Below are positions 42,232 through 51,909 of a stretch of 64,000 bases of DNA, piece after piece (position 1 is the stretch's first letter; each line of letters opens with the position of its first letter). Source of the DNA: Methanoregulaceae archaeon. Lineage in GTDB: Bacteria > Armatimonadota > Fimbriimonadia > Fimbriimonadales > Fimbriimonadaceae. The position numbers and the translations under genes were made by a program. The DNA lies in the NCBI GenBank assembly GCA_020850325.1, contig JADZEW010000035.1, positions 124,001-188,000 of the forward strand, given 5' to 3'. The notes below the pieces were generated by a model. The model saw only the letters and a program-made list of their open reading frames with translations. It ran no database searches and was not told the origin of the DNA.

Positions 42232-45200
42232 TTAGCCTCCGCCCGAGACCTTGACTCGTGGGAAGTCCGGCCGCTTCACCGGACGCTTGCCCTTCTTCAG
42301 TTCGTTCAGCAGGTGTTCGACCGCCTTCTCGAGCTGAGGATCCTTGCCTGCCGCCAACTGGTCGGGGCGGTTGTCGATGTTGATGTCCGGATCGACGCCC
42401 GTGTTCTCGGCGATCCACTTGCCCTCGACCGGATCGTACAGGCCGAACTCCGGCGAGGTCAGCATGCCGCCATCCACGAGCGGAGCCGAGCCGGTGATAC
42501 CGACCAAGCCGCCCCACGTGCGGGTACCAATCAGCGGACCAAGCTTGGCTTGACGGAAGAACCAGGGGAACAGGTCGCCGCCCGAGCCTGCGTACTCATT
42601 CACCAGCATCGCCTTCGGCCCTTCGACGGCCTGAGTCGGGAACCCGACGTCACCGCCGTTACGCTGCCGGAACGCAGCCTTGGTCTCGCGAAGCAGCTTC
42701 TCGATGAAAAACGTGGGGATCATGCCACCCCCGTTGAATCGCTCGTCGACGATCAGCGCTTCCTTGTCACTCTGGCTGTAGTAGCCCTTCGTGAACTCGA
42801 TCATGCCATCGGTCGACGTGTCGGGGACGTGCAGATAGCCGATCCGCCCACCGGACAACTCGGCGACCTTGCGTCGGTTGCCCTCGACCCACTCGATGTA
42901 GCGAAGCTCCGTCTCCGAAGCGGTCGTGCGGACGACGACCTTGCGCGCGCCATCCATCGTCGGTTTGTCGTTGACGGTGAGCGTGACGAGGCGATTCACC
43001 TTGCCGACGAGCAGCGAGTGCGGGTTTTGGTTGCCCACCGTATTGCCGTCGATGGCAAGCAGATACTCGCCTTCCTTGACCACGACCGCGGGATCGCCCA
43101 GCGGTCCGCGTCGAGGCTCTTCGAACGCGAGGCCGCGGTAGATCTTCTTGAATCGGACCCGGCCGCTCGCGAGTTCATAGTCCGCACCCAGCGTTCCCGT
43201 CGGAATCGCGGATACGGGCGCCCCCATATCACCACCGCCTACGTAGGCGTGGCCGGTACCGAGTTCGCCGATCATCAGCGCCATCACGTAGCTGAGGTCA
43301 GATCGATACGCGACGAACGGCAAGAACTTCTCATACTGCCGGCCGATCGCCATCCAGTCGAGGCCGAGCATATCCTTGTCGTAGAACTTGTCTCGCTGCC
43401 AGCGCCAAGCTTCCCAGAAGATCTGCTTCCACTCCTTGCGCGGGTCGATAACCGCTTCGACGTCATTGAGATTCACGCGGCCTTGGCCCACCTCGATTCC
43501 CGGACGCAGATCGACGATGCCCAATACCCCGCCCGCGAAGTAGGCAATCTTGCTGCGACTCGGGTTGACATCGAGCATCTGCACGCCCTGAAGGAGCGGC
43601 AGCGGCTGGCGCGAGTTGAAGTCAAACATCAACATCGAGCCCTGCGCGGTCAGCGCGATGACCCCGTTGTTGATGCCGATCAGACCGGCATAATCGCCCG
43701 ACGGCCAGGGCATGGCCACCGCGCGGTTGCCAATTCCGGCTAGGTCGACCCGCATCGGGCCGGGCTTCTCGGGCGGCTTCGGTGGTTCTTGGCCCGCGGG
43801 CTCTTCGTCGCCCGGTCGGAGCAAGGGGTTCGGTGTGTCCGCGGCGAGCGGAATCACATACACCCGCTGCGCAGCCGAGAAGTTCAGGTTGAACTCGAAT
43901 GCACCCGGAGTCGGGTTGAAGGTCCGCGCGGAGATGATGTAGAGGTACTTGCCGTTCTGGTCGAACGTCGCGAAGTCATCCCGGTAGTAGCCTTCCGTGA
44001 TCTGGGTGAGTTCCTTCTTCTCGAGGCTGTACAGGTTCACCGCGCTCTGCAGGTTCTTGCCCGAAGTGATCACGGTGATCCAGTTAGAATCGGGCGACCA
44101 GTTGTGGACGGTGATCGCACCAAACTCGTCCGTCACCACCTTGTCTGCCCGCTTCGACGCCATGTCGAAGACGTAGAGGTCGTTCGTGACCGTGGTGTAG
44201 CTCAGCTTCTGACTGTTGGGAGCCCACTGAAAGCCCGTCAGCCGGTGCTCGCTCGGAGTCGCGACTTCGGTCCACTCGCCACCCATTTGCGGCATCGTGT
44301 AGATGCGCGCATCACCACTCTTGTCGCTCATGAAAGCGATAACCTTGCCATCCGGTGACCAGGAGATGTTCGACTCCTTCGAGGAAGAATCGCCGCCGAA
44401 GTGCCGCGTTTCGCCGGTGCGGGCCGGGACGGAGAACAGTTCGCCTCGGGCGGCCACCGCGATCCGCGCGCCGCTCGGGCTGATCGAGAAGTCGTTGACC
44501 ATCGAGCCCAGCTTGCGCAACTGGGGCCGCGCGGCCACGAGGTCGCCTGCGAGCTTAGGCACGATCTTGTCGACCTTGCTGTCCGCGACATTGAAACGAT
44601 AGAGCTCGCCATTCTTCTCGAAGACGATCGTCTTGCCGTCGGTCGAGGGCCACTTGATGTCCGAGTCCGCGTAGTTGGTCACCTGGATCTCGCGGTTGTT
44701 CGTCGTGTCGAAGGCGTACAGGTTGCGCGTGCCCTGGTTCTTGTCGCCGATGTAGAACACACGGTTGCCGACCCACATCGGATGCCAGCGGTTCTCGCGG
44801 CCACTCGGAATCTCGCGGTAGGTGCTGGCGTCCAAATCGGAGAACGCGATGCGACCCTGCGTGCCACCCCGATACCGGCGCCAGTTGAAGTTGTGCGAGT
44901 TGTTGCGGTGGAAGGCCACGCGCTTGCCATCCGGCGCAAAGCTCACGCCGTCCAACTCATTGAGCTTGGTCGTGATCGGGAATCCGCCCTCGGGCGAGAT
45001 CAGCCGAAGACCCGCCGTGAAGGAACCGGGCGTGTCGTGGTTGCTGACGTAAGCGATCTTGCCGTCAGGCGTCCATCCTCGAACCGCTTCGGCTCCAGGC
45101 TCGAAAGTGAGTCGCTTGGGTTCACCACCTTCGGCGGGCATCACGAAAACGTCAGGATTTCCATCGTACGTTCCGGTGAACGCAAGCCATTTTCCGTCCG

Positions 45201-45399
45201 GCGAAAACGAGGCAAACTGCTCCGAGCCGGGGTGAGTGGTCAGGCGTCGGGCGAGGCCGCCGTTGAGTTCGGCTGACCAAAGATCGCCGGCGTAGGTAAA
45301 GACGACCGTATTGCCATGCACGGCCGGGAACCGCATCAGGCGCATTTCGGAACTGGCGCCAACTTGGCTCAAGGCGAGTGCGGCGAGTGAAACGAGCAT
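42232..45399 (-). CDS. Tricorn-type protease
   Basis: 1055 residues. A short signal-like N-terminus (LVSLAALALSQVGA) precedes a six-bladed propeller (MRLMRFPAVHGNTVVFTYAG, SFSPDGKWLAFTGTYDGNPD), a second propeller of PD40/WD40-like blades, a PDZ domain (~residues 740-830) and a C-terminal S41 peptidase domain. The nucleophile is Ser939 in NEYAGSGGDLFPWFFRQ, followed by TRTWGGLVGI. Tricorn degrades peptides produced by the proteasome or other proteases; with an export signal it might act in the periplasm. RBS AGGAGG lies 4 nt before ATG 45399. Ends with a strong terminator. Confidence 0.93.
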   Translation of the reverse strand: MLVSLAALALSQVGASSEMRLMRFPAVHGNTVVFTYAGDLWSAELNGGLARRLTTHPGSEQFASFSPDGKWLAFTGTYDGNPDVFVMPAEGGEPKRLTFEPGAEAVRGWTPDGKIAYVSNHDTPGSFTAGLRLISPEGGFPITTKLNELDGVSFAPDGKRVAFHRNNSHNFNWRRYRGGTQGRIAFSDLDASTYREIPSGRENRWHPMWVGNRVFYIGDKNQGTRNLYAFDTTNNREIQVTNYADSDIKWPSTDGKTIVFEKNGELYRFNVADSKVDKIVPKLAGDLVAARPQLRKLGSMVNDFSISPSGARIAVAARGELFSVPARTGETRHFGGDSSSKESNISWSPDGKVIAFMSDKSGDARIYTMPQMGGEWTEVATPSEHRLTGFQWAPNSQKLSYTTVTNDLYVFDMASKRADKVVTDEFGAITVHNWSPDSNWITVITSGKNLQSAVNLYSLEKKELTQITEGYYRDDFATFDQNGKYLYIISARTFNPTPGAFEFNLNFSAAQRVYVIPLAADTPNPLLRPGDEEPAGQEPPKPPEKPGPMRVDLAGIGNRAVAMPWPSGDYAGLIGINNGVIALTAQGSMLMFDFNSRQPLPLLQGVQMLDVNPSRSKIAYFAGGVLGIVDLRPGIEVGQGRVNLNDVEAVIDPRKEWKQIFWEAWRWQRDKFYDKDMLGLDWMAIGRQYEKFLPFVAYRSDLSYVMALMIGELGTGHAYVGGGDMGAPVSAIPTGTLGADYELASGRVRFKKIYRGLAFEEPRRGPLGDPAVVVKEGEYLLAIDGNTVGNQNPHSLLVGKVNRLVTLTVNDKPTMDGARKVVVRTTASETELRYIEWVEGNRRKVAELSGGRIGYLHVPDTSTDGMIEFTKGYYSQSDKEALIVDERFNGGGMIPTFFIEKLLRETKAAFRQRNGGDVGFPTQAVEGPKAMLVNEYAGSGGDLFPWFFRQAKLGPLIGTRTWGGLVGITGSAPLVDGGMLTSPEFGLYDPVEGKWIAENTGVDPDINIDNRPDQLAAGKDPQLEKAVEHLLNELKKGKRPVKRPDFPRVKVSGGG

Positions 45400-45468
45400 A
45401 GAACCTCCTGGTAACTTCCTTGCACGTTACCTGCTCGGGGGCCCGCCCTGGGACCTTAGCCACGCCCG

Positions 45469-47493
45469 CTAGGCTTCGCTTTCTTCGTACTTGTCGCGAA
45501 GCGCCGCAACCACGTTCGGATCGGCCAACGTCGTCGTGTCGCCCAGCGCCCGCCCCTCGGCCACGTCGCGCAGCAATCGCCGCATGATCTTCCCCGAGCG
45601 CGTCTTGGGGACGTCGGCGGTGATGAAGATGTCGTCGGGCCTCGCGATCGGCCCGATTTTCGCCGCCACGTGGTCCTTCAGCGCCTTAATCATGACGTCT
45701 GGCGTCACCTGCGGGTGCTCGTGCTTGAAGTCTTCCTTGATGATCACGAACGCGCAGATCGACTGCCCCTTCAGGTCGTGGGTCTTACCGATGACCGCCG
45801 CCTCGGCAACCGCTGAATGGTCCACCAGCGCAGACTCAACTTCCATCGTCGAGATGTTGTGGCCCGCGACGAGCATGATGTCGTCCACCCGGCCGAGCAG
45901 CCAAATGTAGCCGTCTTCATCGACCTTGCACCCGTCGCCCGCGAAGTACTTGCCGTGGAACTTGCCCCAGTAAGTGTCCACATACCGTTGGTGATCACCC
46001 CAGATGCCGCGCAGCATCGACGGCCAAGGGTGGAGCAGCGCGAGGAAGCCGCCGACCTGCTCGCCCATTTGGTGCGGCTTGTCGCCCTTTCCGCCAACTG
46101 AGGAAGGCGAACCGATCTGGGCCAGGATTTCACCCTCCTCGTCGAGGACACCAACCTGCACCCCTGGCAAGGGCCGCGTCGCCGAGCCCGGCTTCGTCTC
46201 CGTGAGAGCCGGCAACGGCGAGATCATGATCGCGCCCGTCTCCGTCTGCCACCAGGTGTCTACGATCGGGCAACGCCCTCCGCCGATCTTCTTGTGGTAC
46301 CAAATCCACGCCTCTGGGTTGATCGGCTCGCCGACCGTGCCCAAGAGCCGCAGCGAACTCAAGTCGCAGTTTTCGGGATAGTGGTCGCCCCACTTCATGA
46401 ACGCCCGGATCGCGGTCGGCGCGGTGTAGAGGATGGTGATCCGGTGCCGCTCGATCATCCGCCAGAAGCGGTCCTTGTCCGGAGCATCCGGCGCGCCCTC
46501 GTAGAGAAACACCTTGGCGCGGTTGGCCAGCGGACCATAGACCACATAGCTGTGCCCGGTTACCCAGCCGCAGTCCGCCGTACACCAGAAGAGGTCGCCC
46601 GGCTTGTGGTCAAACACCATCTTGAACGTCGCCGCGACACCGGTCATATAGCCACCGGTCGAGTGAACGATGCCTTTCGGCTTGCCCGTCGATCCGCTGG
46701 TGTACAGGATGTAAAGTCGATCTTCCGGGTCCATCGGCTCGCATGGGCATTCCGTCGACTGAGCAGGCACCAAATCGTCCCACCAGATATCCCGACCCTC
46801 GGTCCAATGATGTGAGGCGAGGTCACCCGCCCGGCGGTAGACGAGCACGTTGGTGATCGTCGGACAACCCATGGCGAGTGCCTCGTCGGTGATGTGCTTC
46901 AACTGCACGATCTGGCCGCGCCGCCAACCGCCGTCGGCGGTCACAACCACCTTCGCCCCGGCGTCGTTGATTCGCTCGGCGAGGGAGTCCGCGCTGAACC
47001 CGCCGAACACCACCGAGTGAATCGCGCCGATCCTCGCGCACGCCAGCATCGCCATCGGCAGTTCCGGCACCATCGGCATGTAAAGGCACACGCGGTCGCC
47101 CTTCCCGACCCCGAGCGACTTCAGCGCGTTGGCAATCCGGCTGACGTCGTCCTTCAGTTCGGCATAGGTGATCGTGCGCTGATCGCCTGGCTCACCTTCC
47201 CAGATGAATGCAACTTCGCTGCCGGCTCCGGCTTCGACGTGGCGATCGACGCAGTTATCGCACGCATTCAGCGTGCCGCCGAGGAACCACTTCGAGTCGG
47301 GACAGTTCCACTCGAGCGCCGTCGTCCACGGGGTCATCCACCGCAGGGTGTTCGCCCAGTTCGACCAGTAGGCGACGAGTTCCTCGTCGTAGATCGCGGG
47401 ATCCGCGTAGCCGGCTTGGGCCACGAACTCGGCTGAAGGCGCAAACGTTCGCGATTCGTCGAGCAGGGTGTCGATGGTGTGGTGATCAGTCAC
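45469..47493 (-). CDS. acs: Acetyl-CoA synthetase (AMP-forming)
   Basis: 674 residues from GTG 47493. ANL-family enzyme that activates acetate to acetyl-CoA through acetyl-AMP. Motifs: N-terminal [20 protein letters not shown], the P-loop [55 protein letters not shown] and the acetylatable active-site Lys near the C-terminus in [15 protein letters not shown] degenerate -10 (TAAAAC) ends 6 nt before the GTG. It follows the epimerase gene by 19 bases and could also be read from it, which would connect acetate and hydroxyproline carbon use. Confidence 0.97.
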   Translation of the reverse strand: MTDHHTIDTLLDESRTFAPSAEFVAQAGYADPAIYDEELVAYWSNWANTLRWMTPWTTALEWNCPDSKWFLGGTLNACDNCVDRHVEAGAGSEVAFIWEGEPGDQRTITYAELKDDVSRIANALKSLGVGKGDRVCLYMPMVPELPMAMLACARIGAIHSVVFGGFSADSLAERINDAGAKVVVTADGGWRRGQIVQLKHITDEALAMGCPTITNVLVYRRAGDLASHHWTEGRDIWWDDLVPAQSTECPCEPMDPEDRLYILYTSGSTGKPKGIVHSTGGYMTGVAATFKMVFDHKPGDLFWCTADCGWVTGHSYVVYGPLANRAKVFLYEGAPDAPDKDRFWRMIERHRITILYTAPTAIRAFMKWGDHYPENCDLSSLRLLGTVGEPINPEAWIWYHKKIGGGRCPIVDTWWQTETGAIMISPLPALTETKPGSATRPLPGVQVGVLDEEGEILAQIGSPSSVGGKGDKPHQMGEQVGGFLALLHPWPSMLRGIWGDHQRYVDTYWGKFHGKYFAGDGCKVDEDGYIWLLGRVDDIMLVAGHNISTMEVESALVDHSAVAEAAVIGKTHDLKGQSICAFVIIKEDFKHEHPQVTPDVMIKALKDHVAAKIGPIARPDDIFITADVPKTRSGKIMRRLLRDVAEGRALGDTTTLADPNVVAALRDKYEESEA

Positions 47494-47512
47494 CCCGAGG
47501 TTTTACCCGCGC

Positions 47513-48448
47513 TCACCCCAACCCATAGCGGAACGGGTCGGCCTCATCGAACACCGGCGTCAGTGCAGCGGTCACGAACGCTCGCCCGCTAATGCGCGGC
47601 AGGATCATATCCCCGTCCCATCGGTACGAAGCCAGGAACACACCGCCGGTCACCGACTCTTGTCGCCAAACCACGCCCTCGGCAAGATGCCCGTCGAGCG
47701 CCAGACACGCAACCTTTGCGCTCGTGCCCGTGCCGCAAGGAGATCGATCGTACGCCCGCCCGGGGCATAAAACGAAGTTGCGCGCACCGCCCGGCTGGTT
47801 GGCGTACAGCTCGATGTGGTCGATCAGCACCCCGTCGACCACGAGCTCACCCATCGCCTGACGCACCGCCATCGTGTAGGCGAGCAGATCATCGAGCCGA
47901 TCAGAACACATGAGTTCGAGCGGCACTTCCGCGATGAAGAAGCCGTTGCCGCCGTAGGCCAGGTCCCCGCGCAGCACCGCCGGAAATCCACTCGGACGGG
48001 CGCCTACTTCGACCTCGAACCCTGCCGTCAAGCGACGGCTCGGCACGTTCTCGATCGTGATCATCCGGTCCTTCTCGAACCACGCCTTGACCGTTCCCAC
48101 CGGAGTATCGAGCACGACGGTGTCTCCGCCCGCTCGACCCAGGTACCGCAAAGTCTCGGCAACTCCAATCGTGCCGTGTCCGCACATGCCCAGATAGCCG
48201 ACGTCGTTGAAGAAGATGACCCCGGCATCCGAGCCCTGATTCACCGGCGGCGTCAGCAACGCCCCCACCACGGCATCATGCCCGCGCGGTTCTTTCACGA
48301 TTCCGCGGCGCAGGTGGTCGTAACGCGCACGGAAGGACTCGCGCCTTTCGGCCATGGTCGCCCCCTTCAGGGGCGGGAATCCGGCGACAACGGTTCGGGT
48401 CGGCTCACCCTCGGTGTGGGAGTCGATGATCTGCAGGCGGTCTGGCAT
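47513..48448 (-). CDS. 4-hydroxyproline 2-epimerase / proline racemase family
   Basis: 311 residues. The two catalytic Cys motifs of the proline-racemase family are intact: YLGMCGHGTIGVAETLRYLG and YDRSPCGTGTSAKVACLALDG. The start ..LQIIDSHTEGEPTRTVVAG is also typical. Cys/Cys enzymes comprise proline racemase and 4-hydroxyproline 2-epimerase; the neighbouring aldehyde dehydrogenase favours hydroxyproline. The product D-hydroxyproline would be oxidised next. ATG 48448 is only 18 bp from the divergent dehydrogenase start, with TAACCT as a possible -10 8 nt upstream. Confidence 0.87.
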   Translation of the reverse strand: MPDRLQIIDSHTEGEPTRTVVAGFPPLKGATMAERRESFRARYDHLRRGIVKEPRGHDAVVGALLTPPVNQGSDAGVIFFNDVGYLGMCGHGTIGVAETLRYLGRAGGDTVVLDTPVGTVKAWFEKDRMITIENVPSRRLTAGFEVEVGARPSGFPAVLRGDLAYGGNGFFIAEVPLELMCSDRLDDLLAYTMAVRQAMGELVVDGVLIDHIELYANQPGGARNFVLCPGRAYDRSPCGTGTSAKVACLALDGHLAEGVVWRQESVTGGVFLASYRWDGDMILPRISGRAFVTAALTPVFDEADPFRYGLG

Positions 48449-48454
48449 CGGCGG

Positions 48455-48462
48455 TAAGGTTA
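48455..48462. promoter_or_regulatory. Overlapping divergent -10 boxes between epimerase and aldehyde dehydrogenase
   Basis: TAAGGT (48455-48460, plus) ends 6 nt before ATG 48467; its partner TAACCT on the minus strand occupies 48462-48457 and ends 8 nt before ATG 48448. The two boxes share four base pairs, so polymerase can use only one direction at a time. Any -35 element would lie inside the opposite gene. Confidence 0.55.
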
Positions 48463-48466
48463 GCCT

Positions 48467-49864
48467 ATGCGTGTTAACGCTTACCTAGCCGGCCAGCTTG
48501 AGCCGGCCGAGGGCAATGCCCTCCTCAGCCTGAACCCCTCTCAACCCGACGACGTGGTGATCGAGGGTGCCACCGGCACCCCCGACCAAGCCACCCGCGC
48601 GCTTGCCGCCGCCGCCAACGCCACGTGGGCCTCACGATCCGGGCCCGAACGCGCCGAAGTGCTCTACCGCTGGGCGGGCAAAATCGGCGAACGCACCGAG
48701 GAGATGGCCCAAGCCATCGCCCGCGAAGTCGGCAAACCGATCGGCGAGGCGCGCGGCGAAGTCGGACGCTGCATCGCCATCCTTCGCTACTATGCGGGCG
48801 AGTGCGTCCGCGAAGTCGGCAACGTCGTCCCCGCGCTGACCGCGGGCTCGCTCCAATATTCGCTGCGCCAGCCGGTCGGCCCCTGCGTGCTGATCACGCC
48901 GTGGAACTTCCCGATGGCGATCCCGCTGTGGAAGGCCGCTCCCGCCCTCGCATACGGCAACACCGTGGTGCTCAAACCGTCCGAGCTGAGCCCCTATTGC
49001 GCGCAGCTGCTCGCCGAGACCGCCCACGCCGCCGAGGTTCCGGCTGGCGTCTTCAACGTGCTCCAGGGCACCGGTGCCGGAGTCGGTGCCGCTCTCCTCG
49101 AAGGCGGATTGGCGAAGGCAGTCAGCTTCACCGGGTCACAAAAGGTGGGCATGATGCTGGCCGAAGCCGCCGCCCGCGCGAACATCAAGTTTCAGGGCGA
49201 AATGGGCGGCAAGAACGTCGCCATCGTCGCGCACGACGCGGACCTCGACCAAGCCGCCGCGCTCATCGCAGGAGGTGCTTTCCGCTTCGCGGGCCAGAAG
49301 TGCACCGCCACCAGCCGAGTGGTCGCCGACCGTCGGGTGATCGCCGAACTTACGATCAAGCTGCGCGAGCAGATCGCCAAACTGCCGCTCGCCCCGGTCA
49401 CCGACGCCGCCTGCGCCATCGGCCCGCTGATTACCGCCTCGTCTCGCGAAAGAGTCGTCGGCAAAATGGGCGGTCTCGCGCCAGTTCTTCCTGAGTTGCC
49501 CGGCTACTTCCTCCCGCCGACCATGCTTGAGGACCTGGACCCAGAAAGCGTGCTCGCTCAGGAGGAGCTGTTCGCCCCGGTCCTCGCGGTCATGGCCGCC
49601 GACAACCTTGATCAGTCGATCGAGATCGCGAACCGAACTCCGTTCGGGCTCAGCGCCGCGCTGTTTACGAAGAACATTGGGCAAGCGCTCACCTACATCA
49701 GCCGCATCGAGGCAGGCATGGTGCGCGTCAATGGCGACACCACCGGCGTCGATCCCCACGCGCCCTTCGGCGGCATGAAGGGGTCGAGCACCCACTCTCG
49801 CGAGCAGGGCCGAGCCGCGATCGAGTTCTACACCGACATCAAGACGGTTCAGATCAATCCGTGA
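48467..49864 (+). CDS. Aldehyde dehydrogenase, probable alpha-ketoglutarate semialdehyde dehydrogenase
   Basis: 465 residues. NAD(P)-dependent dehydrogenase: WNFPMAIPLWKAAPALAYGNTVVLKPSE for the cofactor, FTGSQKVG, the general base in FQGEMGGKN and the nucleophile in FAGQKCTATSR. The C-terminal FGGMKGSSTHSREQG is intact. Next to a hydroxyproline epimerase the last step of that pathway, 2,5-dioxopentanoate to 2-oxoglutarate, is the natural guess. Leaderless -10 at 48455. Its stop overlaps the FAD oxidoreductase start. Confidence 0.9.
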   Translation: MRVNAYLAGQLEPAEGNALLSLNPSQPDDVVIEGATGTPDQATRALAAAANATWASRSGPERAEVLYRWAGKIGERTEEMAQAIAREVGKPIGEARGEVGRCIAILRYYAGECVREVGNVVPALTAGSLQYSLRQPVGPCVLITPWNFPMAIPLWKAAPALAYGNTVVLKPSELSPYCAQLLAETAHAAEVPAGVFNVLQGTGAGVGAALLEGGLAKAVSFTGSQKVGMMLAEAAARANIKFQGEMGGKNVAIVAHDADLDQAAALIAGGAFRFAGQKCTATSRVVADRRVIAELTIKLREQIAKLPLAPVTDAACAIGPLITASSRERVVGKMGGLAPVLPELPGYFLPPTMLEDLDPESVLAQEELFAPVLAVMAADNLDQSIEIANRTPFGLSAALFTKNIGQALTYISRIEAGMVRVNGDTTGVDPHAPFGGMKGSSTHSREQGRAAIEFYTDIKTVQINP

Positions 49865-51471
49865 GCCGGACGACCCTGCTGATCGTCGGCGGCGGCAGGG
49901 GCGGAGTAGCGGCGGCGATCGCCGCCGCTTCGCTCGGCATCGACGTGATTCTGACCGAGGAGACGATCTGGCTCGGCGGGCAGCTGACGAGCCAGGGCGT
50001 TCCTCCGGATGAGCACCCCTGGATCGAATCTACTGGTTGCACTCCGCGCTACCGCGAGTTCCGCGAGCGAGTGCGCGCGCGCTACCGCGCCATGCCCGAC
50101 CTGAAGGCGAAGCATCGGCGCGATCCCGAACTCAATCCCGGCGGCGGCTGGGTGAGCCGTCTCTGCTTCGAGCCGCCGGTCGGGGCTGCCGTCCTCAACG
50201 AGATGTTGCCGCCGAGCGTCGAGGTTCGCTACCGCCGGAAGCCGGTGGGGGCTGAAGTCTCGGGTGACCGCGTCACCGCCGTGGTTCTATGGAATCTGGA
50301 AACCGGCGAGGATGAGCGGATCGAGGCCGATTGGGTGATCGACGCGACCGAACTCGGCGACCTCCTTCCCCTGACCGGAACCGAGTACGTGATCGGGGCC
50401 GAGTCCCGCTCCGAGACCAACGAGCCGCACGCCCCGGATAACCCCGAACCCGACAACGTGCAAGGGCTCACGTGGTGTTTCCGGGCCGCTGTCCCCCCCT
50501 CCCCGCATGCGGGTGGGGTAGCACCAGGTTCCTACCAACTTTGGCGCAACTACGTCCCCCAGTTCACCTTCGGCAACCCTTGGCCGGGGCCGTTGCTGGG
50601 CTTCGAGGTGCTCCACGCCCATACTGGAGAGCCGCGGACCCTGCCGCTGATGCGCGACGACGGCGACTTCTACGCGCTCTTCCCCTACCGCCAGCAGGTC
50701 GATCCCACCAAGTGGTCGGTTCCCCGAGCCGCCAGCACGCTAGTCAACTGGCCCCAGAACGATTACTTCACCGAGTCGATCATCGACGTCGATCCGGTAG
50801 GCAGCCGCTCTCCGTTCCCCGGTGCATCCGGCCCGATCAGCGAGGCGCGGTTGAAGGAGTCAGTCGACCTGTCACTTTGCCTCATGCATTGGCTCCGCAC
50901 CGAAGCGCCTCGCCACGATGGCGGCGTCGGCTATCTCGAGTTGGACTTCGACGCCGAGGCGTTCCCCGAAGTCGAGGGCGTGCCGTCCGGATTCGCGCTC
51001 TACCCCTACATCCGCGAATCACGTCGCATCCGTTCGTTAACCACCGTCCGCGAACAAGACGTCTCGGCGGACGCTCACCCCGGCCTCGATCGGGCTCCGA
51101 GCTTTGCCGACTCCATCGGCATCGGCGCGTACCGGCTCGATCTGCACCCGAGCACGAACGGGGCCAACACGATCGACACCAGCAGCTTGCCGTTCGAGAT
51201 TCCGCTCGGGTTGATCATCCCCCGGCGAATGAGAAACCTCCTCGCCGCCGCCAAGAACGTGGGCACGACCCACCTCACCACTGGCTGCTACCGGCTGCAC
51301 CCCATCGAGTGGAATCTCGGCGAAGCCGCCGGGCTGCTGGTGGCGTACTCGCACGAGCGAAAGGCCGAACCCCACGCGGTGCATGCCTCGCCGGATGAGT
51401 TTCTAAGGCTGGTCGAAGATCAAGGAATCCGGCGGCAGTGGCCACGGGATCTCAAGCTCCGAGCGCTGTGA
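49861..51471 (+). CDS. FAD-dependent oxidoreductase (FAD_oxidored family)
   Basis: 536 residues from GTG 49861, overlapping the dehydrogenase stop (GTGA). N-terminal FAD fold: TTLLIVGGGRGGVAAAIAAA then LTEETIWLGGQLTSQG, typical of the FAD_oxidored family and not of D-amino-acid oxidases. Later blocks include WVIDATELGDLLPLTGTEYV and the C-terminal RNLLAAAKNVGTTHLTTG with LGEAAGLLVAY. Operon context suggests it might do the oxidative step on the epimerised amino acid, but this family is usually linked to other substrates, so that is inference. A G+C-rich palindromic repeat is embedded in frame at 50493-50519, inserting a Pro/Gly-rich loop. Confidence 0.85.
   Translation: MSRTTLLIVGGGRGGVAAAIAAASLGIDVILTEETIWLGGQLTSQGVPPDEHPWIESTGCTPRYREFRERVRARYRAMPDLKAKHRRDPELNPGGGWVSRLCFEPPVGAAVLNEMLPPSVEVRYRRKPVGAEVSGDRVTAVVLWNLETGEDERIEADWVIDATELGDLLPLTGTEYVIGAESRSETNEPHAPDNPEPDNVQGLTWCFRAAVPPSPHAGGVAPGSYQLWRNYVPQFTFGNPWPGPLLGFEVLHAHTGEPRTLPLMRDDGDFYALFPYRQQVDPTKWSVPRAASTLVNWPQNDYFTESIIDVDPVGSRSPFPGASGPISEARLKESVDLSLCLMHWLRTEAPRHDGGVGYLELDFDAEAFPEVEGVPSGFALYPYIRESRRIRSLTTVREQDVSADAHPGLDRAPSFADSIGIGAYRLDLHPSTNGANTIDTSSLPFEIPLGLIIPRRMRNLLAAAKNVGTTHLTTGCYRLHPIEWNLGEAAGLLVAYSHERKAEPHAVHASPDEFLRLVEDQGIRRQWPRDLKLRAL
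50493..50519. repeat. G+C-rich palindromic repeat inside a gene
   Basis: CCCC-T-CCC..CGCATGCG..GGG-T-GGGG is a near-perfect palindrome embedded in the FAD oxidoreductase gene, followed by TAGCACC. Its composition and the run of GGGTGGGG resemble the element at 63902-63942. In frame it encodes the residues around PPSPHAGGVAPG. Confidence 0.5.
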
Positions 51472-51474
51472 GGT

Positions 51475-51909
51475 TCAAGACGAGGGAATCTTCAGCGTAA
51501 ACCCACCCTCCGGGCCCCCGCCGATGTCGTACATCCAATCGACCACCGATGCTTGGTCCACCGACATCTCGTCCCCCTTCTTGACGCCTTTAAGCTCCAT
51601 CGGATCCACATCGAGACGTCCGTGAAACTGGCCGTTCTCGTAGCGGCCGAGACGGATCCACACGTTCTCTACCCCTTCCGGCTTGGTGACCTTGGCGCAC
51701 ACCGCGAACTTCCCGGTGCTGCCGTGCTTGGCGAACGCCTCCAAGAACTCAGGGAGCCGCCGCTTGGCCATTGCGACCGCCGCGCCCCGGCCCTCTTGGT
51801 CCACAGTTTGGGAGGTCTTCATCCCCGATACTGCGCCTTGGCCAATCACCAGCACCACGGCCACCGCAACCACGATCAAAGCCGCCAGCAACGCGACAAA
51901 CTTGCTCAC
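51475..51909 (-). CDS. DUF2314 protein with N-terminal membrane anchor
   Basis: 144 residues from GTG 51909, which overlaps the stop of the upstream gene (GTGA); the longer frame to 52137 is antisense-like overlap and rejected. One membrane helix (VALLAALIVVAVAVVLVIG), then a soluble domain with the DUF2314 pattern: FAVCAKVTKPEGVENVWIRL, GQFHGRLDVDPMELKGVKKGD and VVDWMYDIGGGPEGGFTLK. Role of the family unknown. Encoded with the deacetylase homologue. Confidence 0.75.
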   Translation of the reverse strand: MSKFVALLAALIVVAVAVVLVIGQGAVSGMKTSQTVDQEGRGAAVAMAKRRLPEFLEAFAKHGSTGKFAVCAKVTKPEGVENVWIRLGRYENGQFHGRLDVDPMELKGVKKGDEMSVDQASVVDWMYDIGGGPEGGFTLKIPSS

